This document shows positions 1 to 8,108 of a stretch of DNA of 64,000 nt, piece after piece; the first letter of the stretch is position 1, and each line of letters begins with the position of its first letter. Under the pieces are notes generated by a model that searched no databases, was not told the DNA's origin, and worked only from the letters and a program-made list of their open reading frames with translations. Position numbers and translations under genes: made by a program. Where the stretch lies: positions 62,001 to 126,000 of the forward strand of contig NZ_JACHEZ010000004.1 of the NCBI RefSeq assembly GCF_014201675.1, read 5' to 3'. The stretch comes from Oceanithermus desulfurans (GTDB taxonomy: Bacteria > Deinococcota > Deinococci > Deinococcales > Marinithermaceae).

Positions 1-1272
1 GAGGATGCGCCCCTCCTCGGTCACGCGGCGTCCGCGGAGGGGCCCCGGGTGGCCATCGTCGCCTACCCCTACGCCTCCAACCTCGACGAGTTCTGGCCGC
101 TCGCGGAGCTGGCGCGGGTGGAGCTGGTACGGGAGCCGGCGGCGCTCGCGGACGCGGAACTGGTCGTGCTGCCGGGCTCCAAGCACGTCGCCGCCAGCGC
201 CGCCTGGCTGGCGTCGAGCGGCATGGGCCGCGCCGTAAAGGAGCACGCCGAGTCCGGAAAACCGGTCCTGGGCGTCTGCGGCGGGTTGCAGCTTCTGGGG
301 CGCGAGGTGCAGGACCCTGAGGGGGTCGAGGGCGCGGCGGAGGGGCTGGGCCTGCTGGAGCTCGAGACGACGATGGATCCCCAGAAGACGGTGCGGCGCA
401 CGCGGGCGCGCTTCGCCGCGCTCGAGGGTTTCTGGGCGCCGCTGGCGGGCCTGGAGGTCGCCGGCTACGAGATCCACCACGGCCACAGCCGCGCCGGCGG
501 CGCGACCCGCGAGGCGATGGCCGGCGGGCTGGCCTTCGCCCGGGGGAACGTGCTGGGCGTCTACCTGCACGGCCTCTTCGAGGACCCGGCGGTGCAGCGG
601 GCCCTCTTCGGCCGCGCGGCCGCGGGCCTGGAGGCCGAGTTCGAGCGGCTGGCGGACGCGCTGGAAGCGCATCTGGACATGGACCGCATCGAGGCGCTGG
701 CCCTTGGGGAAAGCGCGCCCGCGAAGGCGGCGGGCACGGCGCCCGGGGAGCCGCCCGGGGGGCCGCGGCTCGTTCTTTACCTGGGCGGGGCGCGGGCGGG
801 CAAGAGCGCGGCGGCGCTGGCCCGGGCGCGGGCGCTGGGGGGCGAGGCCGTCAGCTTCGTCGCCACCGCCGAGGCGGGCGACGAGGAGATGGCCGCGCGG
901 GCGGCGGCCCACCGGGCCGAGCGGCCCGCGGCCTGGGAGACGATCGAAGAACCCCGCGACGCCGCGGCGGCGCTCGCGCGCGCGCGGCACGACGTCGTCG
1001 TGCTCGACTGTCTGACCCTGCTCGTGAGCAACCTTTTGCTGGATGGCGGCGAGGCGGCGGTACGGGAGGGCGTAGAGGCGCTGCTCGCCGCCTGGCGCGA
1101 AAGCGGCAAGACGCTGATCGTGGTCAGCAACGAGGTGGGGATGGGCATCGTGCCAACGGTCGCTTTGGCCCGGCGCTACCGCGACCTGCTGGGCTGGACC
1201 AACCGCACCGTGGCCGCGGCGGCGGACGAGGTGCGGTTGGTGGTGGCGGGGCGGGAGCTGCCGCTCGGGTAG
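1..1272 (+). CDS. Cobyric acid synthase (C-terminal part) fused to adenosylcobinamide kinase, CobQ-CobU; 5' end outside window
   Basis: The frame is open from base 1, so the true start lies outside the window. Counting the codon at base 1 as residue 1, residues 1-230 are the C-terminal glutamine amidotransferase half of CobQ: nucleophile Cys93 in GVCGGLQ and a His near 190 in VYLHGLF. CobQ amidates adenosylcobyrinic acid a,c-diamide. A Pro/Gly/Ala-rich linker (about 237-255) leads to a CobU/CobP domain with P-loop GGARAGKS (262-269) and the family motif VSNEVGMGIVP; CobU phosphorylates adenosylcobinamide and transfers GMP. CobQ and CobU are normally separate proteins, so this is a real fusion: there is no stop or reinitiation site at the junction. 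A GTG at base 49 is only an internal codon, because the CobQ-like sequence runs on upstream. cobT and cobS lie 10 kb downstream. Confidence 0.9.
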   Translation, partial: EDAPLLGHAASAEGPRVAIVAYPYASNLDEFWPLAELARVELVREPAALADAELVVLPGSKHVAASAAWLASSGMGRAVKEHAESGKPVLGVCGGLQLLGREVQDPEGVEGAAEGLGLLELETTMDPQKTVRRTRARFAALEGFWAPLAGLEVAGYEIHHGHSRAGGATREAMAGGLAFARGNVLGVYLHGLFEDPAVQRALFGRAAAGLEAEFERLADALEAHLDMDRIEALALGESAPAKAAGTAPGEPPGGPRLVLYLGGARAGKSAAALARARALGGEAVSFVATAEAGDEEMAARAAAHRAERPAAWETIEEPRDAAAALARARHDVVVLDCLTLLVSNLLLDGGEAAVREGVEALLAAWRESGKTLIVVSNEVGMGIVPTVALARRYRDLLGWTNRTVAAAADEVRLVVAGRELPLG

Positions 1273-1284
1273 GCTGGGGGAAGG

Positions 1285-1854
1285 ATGCGGCTACCCCGCG
1301 AGCTCGAGACCGAGCGGTTGCGCCTGCGCGCCCCGCGCCCGGACGATCAGGGCTTCCTCGAAGGGCTGTTCTCCGACCCCGGCGTCGTGCGTTTCCTCAG
1401 CTTCGAGCCCGTCACCGAGCCCGAGCGCATTCGGGCGATGCTGAGCGCTTTCACGGCCGCCTGGGCCCGCCACGGCGGCGATCTGTCCGTGGAAAAGCAG
1501 GGGTTCCTCTACCTGCTGGAGCGCCGTTCCGACCGGGCGACGCTGGGCACGCTGGGGGTGCGCAAGGAAACCTACGGCTACGAGCTTAGCTACGCGCTGG
1601 CGCGGTCGGCCTGGGGCCACGGCTACATGCCCGAGGCGGTGCGGGCCGTGGCCGACTGGCTCTTGGCCCACGGCGCCTGGCGCGTCTTCGCCACCTGCCA
1701 CGTGGACAACACCGGGTCGCAGCGCGTCCTGGAAAAAGCGGGTTTCGAGCGTGAGGGTCGGATGCGCCGCTACTTCACCTTTCCCAACCTGGGCCCGGAG
1801 CCGGCCGACGGCTACCTCTACGCCAAAGTAACCCCCGCGCGCCGTTCGCCCTGA
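1285..1854 (+). CDS. GNAT-family N-acetyltransferase (RimJ/RimL-like)
   Basis: The product has 189 residues and looks like an acetyltransferase_3-type GNAT: N-terminal LETERLRLRAPRPDDQ, a central ELSYALARSAWGHGYMPEAV acetyl-CoA-binding segment and the C-terminal motif NTGSQRVLEKAGF. Such enzymes acetylate ribosomal protein N-termini or small amines; the substrate cannot be read from sequence. The ATG is 12 bases after the CobQ-CobU stop and follows a GGGGAAGG purine run. A TAGGCT hexamer that includes the upstream TAG stop (1270-1275) could be a -10 element. It is probably read together with the upstream gene. Confidence 0.85.
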   Translation: MRLPRELETERLRLRAPRPDDQGFLEGLFSDPGVVRFLSFEPVTEPERIRAMLSAFTAAWARHGGDLSVEKQGFLYLLERRSDRATLGTLGVRKETYGYELSYALARSAWGHGYMPEAVRAVADWLLAHGAWRVFATCHVDNTGSQRVLEKAGFEREGRMRRYFTFPNLGPEPADGYLYAKVTPARRSP

Positions 1855-1869
1855 GGCGGCGCGCGGGGG
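1832..1869. terminator. GC-rich hairpin between convergent genes
   Basis: A perfect 13-bp inverted repeat (1832-1844 with 1857-1869, 12-nt loop) spans the stop codon of the acetyltransferase and lies just before the 3' end of the minus-strand cytochrome gene. It has no clear U-tract, so it may act as a bidirectional or Rho-assisted 3' end. Confidence 0.45.
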
Positions 1870-1891
1870 GACGCGGGCCCGTGCGGGGTCG

Positions 1892-2362
1892 CTATTCCTT
1901 TTCTTCCACCAGGGCCTTCCACTCGAGGTAGACCTGCTGCGGCGTCAGTTTGAGGCCGCGTTCCTTGGCCACCTCCTCGGCGGTGTAGGGCTTGAAGTCC
2001 TTGGGCAGGTGTTCGGCGTTGCCCCAGGCAGTGAGGGTGTAGTTGAGGATGGCCGCGATCTCGGCGTCGCTGATCTGCGCCAGCGGCGGCATGAAGCCGT
2101 CGTAGGTGACCCCCATGGCCGTAATCTTGCCCTGGAGGCCGAAGAGCACCACGTGTATGAGGAACTTCCGCCCCTTCTCGCCCTTCTCGATGTACTCGTA
2201 GACCTCCCCGGCCAGCGGCGTGAAGACCCCCTTGACGCCTTCGCCACCCACCTGGTGACAGGCGGCGCAGTAAGTACCGTAGGCGGTTTTCCCGGCGTCG
2301 GAAGCCCACGCCAGGCCCAGACCGGCAACCAGCGCGATGACCAGCACCCCGTTCCTCGTCAT
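1892..2362 (-). CDS. Secreted monoheme c-type cytochrome
   Basis: Starting at the ATG at 2362 gives 156 residues; the start is supported by an AGGAGG ribosome binding site at 2367-2373. Further upstream in-frame codons would precede the signal peptide and are unlikely. Residues 1-20 form a signal peptide (NGVLVIALVAGLGLAWA). The heme-binding motif CAACH is at 32-36, and the Met in GFMPP is the likely sixth ligand. It is a periplasmic single-heme electron carrier of cytochrome c class I type. It follows the ABC importer genes on the same strand after a hairpin at 2395-2414 and may be a separate unit. The redox partner is unknown. Confidence 0.87.
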   Translation of the reverse strand: MTRNGVLVIALVAGLGLAWASDAGKTAYGTYCAACHQVGGEGVKGVFTPLAGEVYEYIEKGEKGRKFLIHVVLFGLQGKITAMGVTYDGFMPPLAQISDAEIAAILNYTLTAWGNAEHLPKDFKPYTAEEVAKERGLKLTPQQVYLEWKALVEEKE

Positions 2363-2394
2363 GTTGTCCTCCTGTGAATAGGTTCTCATATGGA

Positions 2395-2414
2395 GCCGGG
2401 ACATGTGTCCCGGC
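2395..2414. terminator. Short perfect palindrome between importer and cytochrome genes
   Basis: A 9-bp perfect stem (2395-2403/2406-2414) lies between the stop of the permease gene and the start of the cytochrome gene on the minus strand. There is no U-run, so it may be an RNA-stabilising stem or a weak terminator. Confidence 0.35.
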
Positions 2415-2461
2415 GTTGGGCCTTGGGCGCGCGCGGCCGCCCGTCCGCGGCGAAGGGGTCC

Positions 2462-3292
2462 TCAGCCCTTCAGGCTGCCCAGCGTCAGCCCGCGGATGAA
2501 GTACTTTTGCGCGGCCAGGAAGACGATGATCGGCGGGATCGTGGCCAGCGAGAGGCCGGCCATGAGCACGGTCCACTCGGTGGTGAACTGGGTGTTGAAG
2601 ACGGCCAGGCCCACGGTGAGCGGGCGCATCTCGATGGAGTTGGTGGCGATCAGCGGCCAGAGGAAGGCGTTCCAGCCGCCCAGGAAGGTGAAGGTGCCCA
2701 GCGTGGCCAGTGCCGGGGCCGCGAGCGGCAGGGCGACCCGCCAGTAGATCTGCCAGGGGGTGGCCCCGTCGATGAGCGCGGCCTCCTCGAGCTCCCGCGG
2801 CAGCGAGATGAAGTTCTGGCGCATCAGGAAGATGGCGAAGGCGTCGAAGAGCCCCGGCAGGATGAGGGCGTAGTAGGTGTCGATCCAGCCCAGCCGACTC
2901 ATGATGATGAAGAGCGGGATGATCAGCACGTGGGCCGGGATCATCAGCGTGATCAGCGAGAAGAGGAACATCACGTCCTTGCCCTTCCAGGAAAAGCGCG
3001 CGAAGGCGTAGCCTGCGAGCGCGCCGCTGGTCAGGTTCAGGAAGGTAAGGCCGAGCGCCAGCACCAGCGAGTTGAAGTACCAGCGCGCGAAGGGCACCGC
3101 GGTGAGCACCCGCTGGTAATTCTCCCAGTGCAGCTTTTCGGGCCAGAGCTGGATGGGCAGGTCGAAGAGCGAACCCGGCTCCTTGAAGCTCGTCGAGATC
3201 ATCCACAAGAAGGGTACGAGCATGGTCAGGCCGCCCAGCAGCAGCACCACGAAGATGACGGCGTCGGCGATTCTCTGCTTGCGTTTACTCAT
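2462..3292 (-). CDS. ABC sugar importer permease, MalG/UgpE type
   Basis: A 276-residue inner-membrane protein with six hydrophobic segments. The EAA loop that docks the ATPase is seen as EEAALIDGATPWQIYWRVALP near residue 180. It pairs with the MalF-type permease encoded just upstream (57-base gap) and with the binding protein before it. No ATPase gene is in the operon, which is common for CUT1 importers that share an MsmX/MalK-type ATPase. The context (NagZ, MurQ, AnmK) suggests murein-derived amino sugars as cargo; this is inferred from neighbours, not from residues. Confidence 0.9.
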   Translation of the reverse strand: MSKRKQRIADAVIFVVLLLGGLTMLVPFLWMISTSFKEPGSLFDLPIQLWPEKLHWENYQRVLTAVPFARWYFNSLVLALGLTFLNLTSGALAGYAFARFSWKGKDVMFLFSLITLMIPAHVLIIPLFIIMSRLGWIDTYYALILPGLFDAFAIFLMRQNFISLPRELEEAALIDGATPWQIYWRVALPLAAPALATLGTFTFLGGWNAFLWPLIATNSIEMRPLTVGLAVFNTQFTTEWTVLMAGLSLATIPPIIVFLAAQKYFIRGLTLGSLKG

Positions 3293-3349
3293 TCCCGGCC
3301 TCCCCGCGGGTTCGCGCCCGCCCGCGGCTTCTCCTTCGCTGGCCGCTTC

Positions 3350-4312
3350 TCATGCTTCCTCCCAGACCCAGCGCTTGCGCAGCTGCCACTGCACCACGGT
3401 GAGGGCGAAGAGGAAGGCGAAGAGCAGCCAGGCGATCGCCGAGGCGTAGCCCATGTCGGGCGGGAAGATGCCGAAGGCCTTCTGGTAGAGGTAGAAGAGC
3501 AGCACGTTGGTGGCGTCGAGCGGCCCCCCGCCGGTCATCACGTAGATCAGCCCGAAGACCTGGAAGCCGCCGATCAGTGCGAGCAGGGTGTTGAGGAAGA
3601 CGGTGGGCGAGAGCAGCGGCAGGGTGACGTTCCAGAACTGCTGCCAGGGCCCGGCGCCGTCGAGCGACGCGGCCTCGTAGTAGGTTTTGTCGATGTTCTG
3701 CAGGCCCGCCAGGAAGATCAGCATGCGGAAGCCGATGCCCGCCCAGACGGCGGCGAGGATGATGCCGGGCATGGCCCAGCGCTCGTCGGAGAGCCAGCCG
3801 GGCCCCTGGGTGGCCAGCCAGTGGACGAGCGCGGGGGCGGCGAGCCCGAAGAAGCCGAAAAGGGCCTCGAGCTGCTGGCCGCTCCAGCGCAGGAAGAGGT
3901 TGACCGGGCCCACGTAGGGGTTGAGCACCCAGCGCCATAAAAGACCCACGGCCACCACGCTGGTCACCGTGGGCAGCAGGTAGAGGGTGCGCACGATCTT
4001 GACCCCGGGAAAGTCGCGGTTGAGTCCCAGGGCCACCATCAGCGAAATGAAAATTTCCAGCGGAACCGCCACCAGCACGTAGTAGAGGGTGTTCCAGAAG
4101 GCCTTGTGGAGCACCGGGTCACGCGCCATCTCGCGGTAGTTCTCGAGCCCCACCCAGCTGTCCACGACGGCGCTGAGGTTGAGGGGGTCGAAGACGTCCC
4201 ACTGGGTGAACGAGAGGACGAGCGAGATCAGGATGGGCCCGGCGTTGAAGGCGAAAAAGCCCACCAGGCTGGGCAGGATGAAGAGCCAGGGAAAGCGGCG
4301 GTAGCTGGACAT
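3350..4312 (-). CDS. ABC sugar importer permease, MalF/UgpA type
   Basis: A 320-residue polytopic membrane protein (first span FPWLFILPSLVGFFAFNAG) with an EAA-loop segment (YYEAASLDGAGPWQQFWNVTLP) around residue 215. It is the partner of the MalG-type permease downstream and of the binding protein upstream. The 64-base gap to the binding-protein gene contains a strong stem-loop (4341-4368). Its family is CUT1 carbohydrate importers; the specific substrate is inferred from the murein-recycling neighbours. Confidence 0.9.
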   Translation of the reverse strand: MSSYRRFPWLFILPSLVGFFAFNAGPILISLVLSFTQWDVFDPLNLSAVVDSWVGLENYREMARDPVLHKAFWNTLYYVLVAVPLEIFISLMVALGLNRDFPGVKIVRTLYLLPTVTSVVAVGLLWRWVLNPYVGPVNLFLRWSGQQLEALFGFFGLAAPALVHWLATQGPGWLSDERWAMPGIILAAVWAGIGFRMLIFLAGLQNIDKTYYEAASLDGAGPWQQFWNVTLPLLSPTVFLNTLLALIGGFQVFGLIYVMTGGGPLDATNVLLFYLYQKAFGIFPPDMGYASAIAWLLFAFLFALTVVQWQLRKRWVWEEA

Positions 4313-4340
4313 TTCGAAAACGTGACTTCCCGTGTTGGAA

Positions 4341-4368
4341 GGGCCGCGGGGGCGTGCCCCCGCGGCCC
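4341..4368 (-). terminator. Intercistronic stem-loop after the binding-protein gene
   Basis: A perfect 13-bp GC stem (4341-4353/4356-4368) sits between the binding-protein stop and the permease start. Hairpins here usually make downstream permease mRNA less abundant than binding-protein mRNA. The ugp-like operon has a matching stem at 14777-14803. Confidence 0.6.
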
Positions 4369-4376
4369 GAAAAAGG

Positions 4377-5672
4377 TTACTTGCGCTTCGCGCGCTCGGC
4401 CTGAACTTCGTCGAGGATCTTCTGCACCGCGGGCGCGACCTTGTCGAGGGCGGTCTGGACGTCCTCCTTGCCTTCCCATACCGGACCCAGCGCCTTGGAG
4501 ATGAGGTTCAGCGCCTCGCTCCAGCGCTCGAAGGTCTCGGTGGGCACCGCGTCCTTATTGACGGTGAGGAAGTACTGCTGGTGGCGCGGCGGCGGCGGCT
4601 GGAAGAAGGCTTTGAGGATGGCGTTGGTGGCCGTGGGGTTCAGCGGGTCGAAGCCGATCGCGGGGATGATCAGGCCGCCCTTGGTGAAGGCGAGGCTGCC
4701 TTCGGGGCCGGCGAGGAACTTGAGCACCTCCCAGGCGGCGTCGGGGTTCCGGCTCTGCCGCGAGATGGCCCAGCCCGAGCCGTCGATGTCGACGATGCTC
4801 CCGGCCTTGCCCCGGGGGAAGGGGACGATGTCCCAGTCGAACTTGGCCTTCTTCTTGAGGCTGGGCACGCGCCAGCGTCCGTCGACGATCATGCCCGTCT
4901 TACCGCCCAGGAAGAGGCTGTAGGCGCTGCGGTCGGCGGCCTCGGCGGGGGTGGGGGCGACGTGGTGCTTCCAGCGCAGGTCCACGTAGAACTGCAGGCC
5001 TTCGACCGAGGCGGGGCTGTTGAGCAGGAACTTGGAGTGGTCGGGGCTGTACCAGCGGCCGCCGTTCGACCAGACCCAGGGCTCCCAGAAGAGGAAGTAG
5101 GTGTAGAAGCTCACCCCCCACTGGGTGCGCTTGCCGCCCTCTTCTTTGGTCAGCGCCTTGGCGTAGCGCAGGAAGTCGTCCCAGGTCCAGTTGGGGTCGG
5201 GGTCGGGCAGGCCCGCCTCGCGCAGCAGGTCGCGGTTGTAGTAGACGACCATGTTGGAGATGTCGCGCGGCAGGGCGTAGAGCTTGCCCTCGAAGCGGAA
5301 GGCGTCGAGGATGCCCTTGTAGAAGATGCCGGTGTCGTAGTTGTCCTTCTTGATGAAGGGCTCGAGCGGCCGGGCCACGCCCTTGGCCGCCAGGGCGGGG
5401 AAGTTGATGTTGTTGGTGAAGAAGAGGTCGGGCGCCTTGCCGGCGGCGAACATCGCGGTCAGCTTGGTCCAGTAGTCGCGCGAGGGGATGTGCAGCAGCT
5501 CGACCTTGATGTTCGGGTGCTCGGCCTCGAACTTCTTGAAGAGCTCCTTGTAGAGGGCGATCTCCGACTCGCCGCCCCACCCGGCCACGGTGACCTTGGT
5601 GGTCTTGGCTGCGCCCAGGCCCATCGTCAGCACGAGGGCGAGGGCTCCCAGTTTGAGGATCCAACGCTTCAT
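4377..5672 (-). CDS. ABC importer extracellular sugar-binding protein (CUT1 family)
   Basis: The product has 431 residues. The ATG at 5672 follows GGAGGTAAGACT and opens a signal peptide (RWILKLGALALVLTMGLGAA); longer readings of this frame only overlap the nagZ gene. The mature part is a typical family 1 solute-binding protein (VTVAGWGGESEIALYKELFKKFE, later LLFTNN-like and WEPWVWSNGGRWY segments). It has no lipobox Cys, so it is a free periplasmic protein. It would deliver the sugar released by exported NagZ to the two permeases downstream. Its start codon lies five bases before the nagZ stop on the minus strand, so the genes are tightly coupled. Confidence 0.9.
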   Translation of the reverse strand: MKRWILKLGALALVLTMGLGAAKTTKVTVAGWGGESEIALYKELFKKFEAEHPNIKVELLHIPSRDYWTKLTAMFAAGKAPDLFFTNNINFPALAAKGVARPLEPFIKKDNYDTGIFYKGILDAFRFEGKLYALPRDISNMVVYYNRDLLREAGLPDPDPNWTWDDFLRYAKALTKEEGGKRTQWGVSFYTYFLFWEPWVWSNGGRWYSPDHSKFLLNSPASVEGLQFYVDLRWKHHVAPTPAEAADRSAYSLFLGGKTGMIVDGRWRVPSLKKKAKFDWDIVPFPRGKAGSIVDIDGSGWAISRQSRNPDAAWEVLKFLAGPEGSLAFTKGGLIIPAIGFDPLNPTATNAILKAFFQPPPPRHQQYFLTVNKDAVPTETFERWSEALNLISKALGPVWEGKEDVQTALDKVAPAVQKILDEVQAERAKRK

Positions 5673-5676
5673 AGTC

Positions 5677-7236
5677 TTACCTCCCGATTCCCGATCCGAT
5701 GGGGAAGGGCCCCACCGGTACCGGTAGCTTGCCGCCGGGGACGAAGCTCCCGGACAGCGCTTCCAACGCGGCGCGCACCTGGGCCGCGCGGTAGCCGTAG
5801 GTGACCAGGTACCCCGCGGGCGCGGGGTCCAGGTAGGTGTAGTCGTCGGGGTTGCCCAGCGCGACGACGTAGACGGGTTTGCCGGTCCGGACCAGCGCCT
5901 GGTAGAGCCAGACCTGCTCCTCGGGCAGCCGGCCCAGCCAGTGGTAGGTGCCGAGGACGATGCGGTCGAACTTCTTTGCGCGCGCCACCGCCGCGGTGAT
6001 GTCGCTGCCCGAAGGCACCTCGCCCACGACCTGGTAGTGCGCCCCCGGCAGGTACTTGGGAGCCAGCTCGGCCAGGCTGGGTTCGGCGCCCCAGGTGGCG
6101 CGCACCCGGGGGGCGACGACCAGCGTGCCCGCACCGGGAATGGGCAGCTCGCCGGCGAGCCAGGTGACGCCCGCCCGCGCCGCCTTCAGGTTGAGCGCCG
6201 CGAGCGCCTTCCAGTCGGGCTCGGGCGCGGGGGGGCGCAGCCGCGCCCGAGCCGCTTGCAGCCGGCGTTCGCTGGCGGCGGCGCGCGCCGGTGCGATCCG
6301 GCCGCTGGTCAACGCCTCGTCGAGGGCGGCGTAGACCGCCTCGGCGGTGCCGCCGCCACGGCCCACCAGCACCAGGTCGGCCCCGGCCAGAACGGCCCGC
6401 ACCGCGGCCTCGCCCGCGCCCCAGCGGCCCGAGATGGCGCGCATGCCCATGTCGTCGGTGACGATCAGCCCGTCGTAGCCCATCTTCCCCCGCAGCAGCC
6501 CGGTGAGGATCTTGCGCGAGAGCGTGGCGGGGGCGTCGGGGTCGAGGGCGGGGTAGAGGATGTGGGCGGTCATGATGACGGGAACCCCGGCGCGCACGGC
6601 CGTCCGGAAGGGGGCGAGCTCCACCCGCTCGATCGCCTCGAGCGGCTTGTCCACGATCGGCAGGCCGGTGTGGGAGTCGGTCTGGGTATCGCCGTGGCCG
6701 GGGAAGTGCTTGGCCGTCCAGAGCACGCCCGCCTCCTCGAGGCCGCGGGCGAAGGCCAGCCCGTGCCGGATCACCCCCTCGGGGTCGGCGCCGAAGCTGC
6801 GCAGGCCGATGATCGGGTTCTTGGGGTTGACGTTGACGTCGAGCACCGGGGCCAGGTCCACGTTCGCGCCCAGGTAGGCGACTTCCTGGCCGATGGCGCG
6901 GCCGACCGCGCGGGTGAGCTCGGAGTCGCCCGCGGCCGCCAGCGCCATGGCCGCGGGGAAGCGGGGCACGCCGGGGGCGCGGTAACTGAAGAAGGGACCG
7001 CCCTCCTGGTCGATGAGGACGAGTAGGTCGGGGTAGCGCCGGCGCAGCTCGCGCACCGTTCCCACCGGATCGTTCGCCAGGTTCGAGGGGAAGAGGATCA
7101 CCCCCGCGGGGCGGTAGCGCTCGATCAGCTGGGTCGGCGGCTCGGCGCCCCGGTAGGAGAGGATCATGAACTGCCCGGGGTGGGCGGCGAAGGCCAGCGA
7201 GAAGAGGGCGAGCAGGGCGAGCAGACGCCGTTTCAT
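5677..7236 (-). CDS. nagZ: Exported beta-N-acetylglucosaminidase NagZ (GH3)
   Basis: A 519-residue glycoside hydrolase family 3 enzyme with a signal peptide (residues 1-18, RRLLALLALFSLAFA). The DQEGG motif is at 76-80. The NagZ acid/base loop KHFPGHGDTQTDSH is at 176-189, with the family Asp/His pair DSH, and the nucleophile is Asp261 in VTDDMGM. A C-terminal GH3 domain of about 150 residues follows, as in the Gram-positive exported NagZ and unlike the short E. coli enzyme. It removes GlcNAc from murein fragments outside the cytoplasm. Its start overlaps the murQ stop by four bases (ATGA). Confidence 0.92.
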   Translation of the reverse strand: MKRRLLALLALFSLAFAAHPGQFMILSYRGAEPPTQLIERYRPAGVILFPSNLANDPVGTVRELRRRYPDLLVLIDQEGGPFFSYRAPGVPRFPAAMALAAAGDSELTRAVGRAIGQEVAYLGANVDLAPVLDVNVNPKNPIIGLRSFGADPEGVIRHGLAFARGLEEAGVLWTAKHFPGHGDTQTDSHTGLPIVDKPLEAIERVELAPFRTAVRAGVPVIMTAHILYPALDPDAPATLSRKILTGLLRGKMGYDGLIVTDDMGMRAISGRWGAGEAAVRAVLAGADLVLVGRGGGTAEAVYAALDEALTSGRIAPARAAASERRLQAARARLRPPAPEPDWKALAALNLKAARAGVTWLAGELPIPGAGTLVVAPRVRATWGAEPSLAELAPKYLPGAHYQVVGEVPSGSDITAAVARAKKFDRIVLGTYHWLGRLPEEQVWLYQALVRTGKPVYVVALGNPDDYTYLDPAPAGYLVTYGYRAAQVRAALEALSGSFVPGGKLPVPVGPFPIGSGIGR

Positions 7237-8108
7237 TTCAGGGCCTCCCGCAGGTTGCCGCCGGCGGCCGCCAGGCGCCGGCGCGCGGCTTCGGGGTCGG
7301 GTTCACGCTCGAGCAGCACGGCCAGGCGCACGTCGCCGCCGGCCCGTTCGAGCAGCGCCCGGGCACGCTCCGCGTCCACCCCGGCGATCTCGGCGACGAT
7401 GCCCACCGCCCTGCGGACGAGCTTCTCGTTGGAGGCGTTCACGCCGACCATCAGGTTCGAGTAGACGCGTCCGAGCCGGATCATGAGCAGCGTCGAGAAG
7501 AGGTTGAGCGCCACCTTCTGCGCGGTGCCGGCGGCCAGCCGCGTGGAGCCGGCGAGGACCTCGGGGCCGGTCTCCAGCAGCACGCCCACCTCGGCCGCCG
7601 CCAGCAGCGGCGTCTGCGGGTTGTTGGCGAGGCCCACGGTGAACGCGCCCAGGCTGCGGGCGGTGCGCACCGCGGCGACGGTGAAGGGCGTGCGGCCGCT
7701 CGCGGCCACCCCCACGAGCACGTCCGCGGGCCCCAGGCCGGCCTCGCGCACCCGGCGTTCGGCCTCCCCGGCCGCGTCCTCGGCGGCCTCGGCGGAGCGC
7801 ACCAGCGCCTGCTCGCCACCCGCGAGCAGGTAGCCCAGGCGTTCGTGAGGCCAGCCGAAGGTCGGGGGCAGCTCCACGGCGTCGAGTGCGGCCAGCCGTC
7901 CCGAGGTTCCGGCGCCCGCGTAGAGCAGCCGCCCGGAGCCCCGCTCCAGCCGTTCGGCCGCGCCCCGGGCGGCGCGCTCGAGCTCGGGCAGCGCCGGGCG
8001 CACCGCGGCCAGCGCGGCGAAGTTGCGTTCGAGCAGGGCCTCGAGCACCTCGGCGTCGGGCCAGGTGTCGAGGCCGCGGAAGCGCAGGGCGACGTCCTCG
8101 GTGGTCAT
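7233..8108 (-). CDS. murQ: N-acetylmuramic acid 6-phosphate etherase MurQ
   Basis: The product has 291 residues, slightly shorter than E. coli MurQ. It shows the SIS-domain sugar-phosphate loop AGAGTSGRLAALDAVELPPTFG, with the family catalytic Glu (Glu79), a second Glu near 110, and the VGVAASGRTPF loop. The C-terminal NEKLVRRAVGIVAEIAGV part is the usual helical domain. It splits MurNAc-6-P into GlcNAc-6-P and D-lactate in the cytoplasm. It overlaps the serine hydrolase upstream and nagZ downstream by four bases each, so translation of the three genes is coupled. Confidence 0.95.
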   Translation of the reverse strand: MTTEDVALRFRGLDTWPDAEVLEALLERNFAALAAVRPALPELERAARGAAERLERGSGRLLYAGAGTSGRLAALDAVELPPTFGWPHERLGYLLAGGEQALVRSAEAAEDAAGEAERRVREAGLGPADVLVGVAASGRTPFTVAAVRTARSLGAFTVGLANNPQTPLLAAAEVGVLLETGPEVLAGSTRLAAGTAQKVALNLFSTLLMIRLGRVYSNLMVGVNASNEKLVRRAVGIVAEIAGVDAERARALLERAGGDVRLAVLLEREPDPEAARRRLAAAGGNLREALK

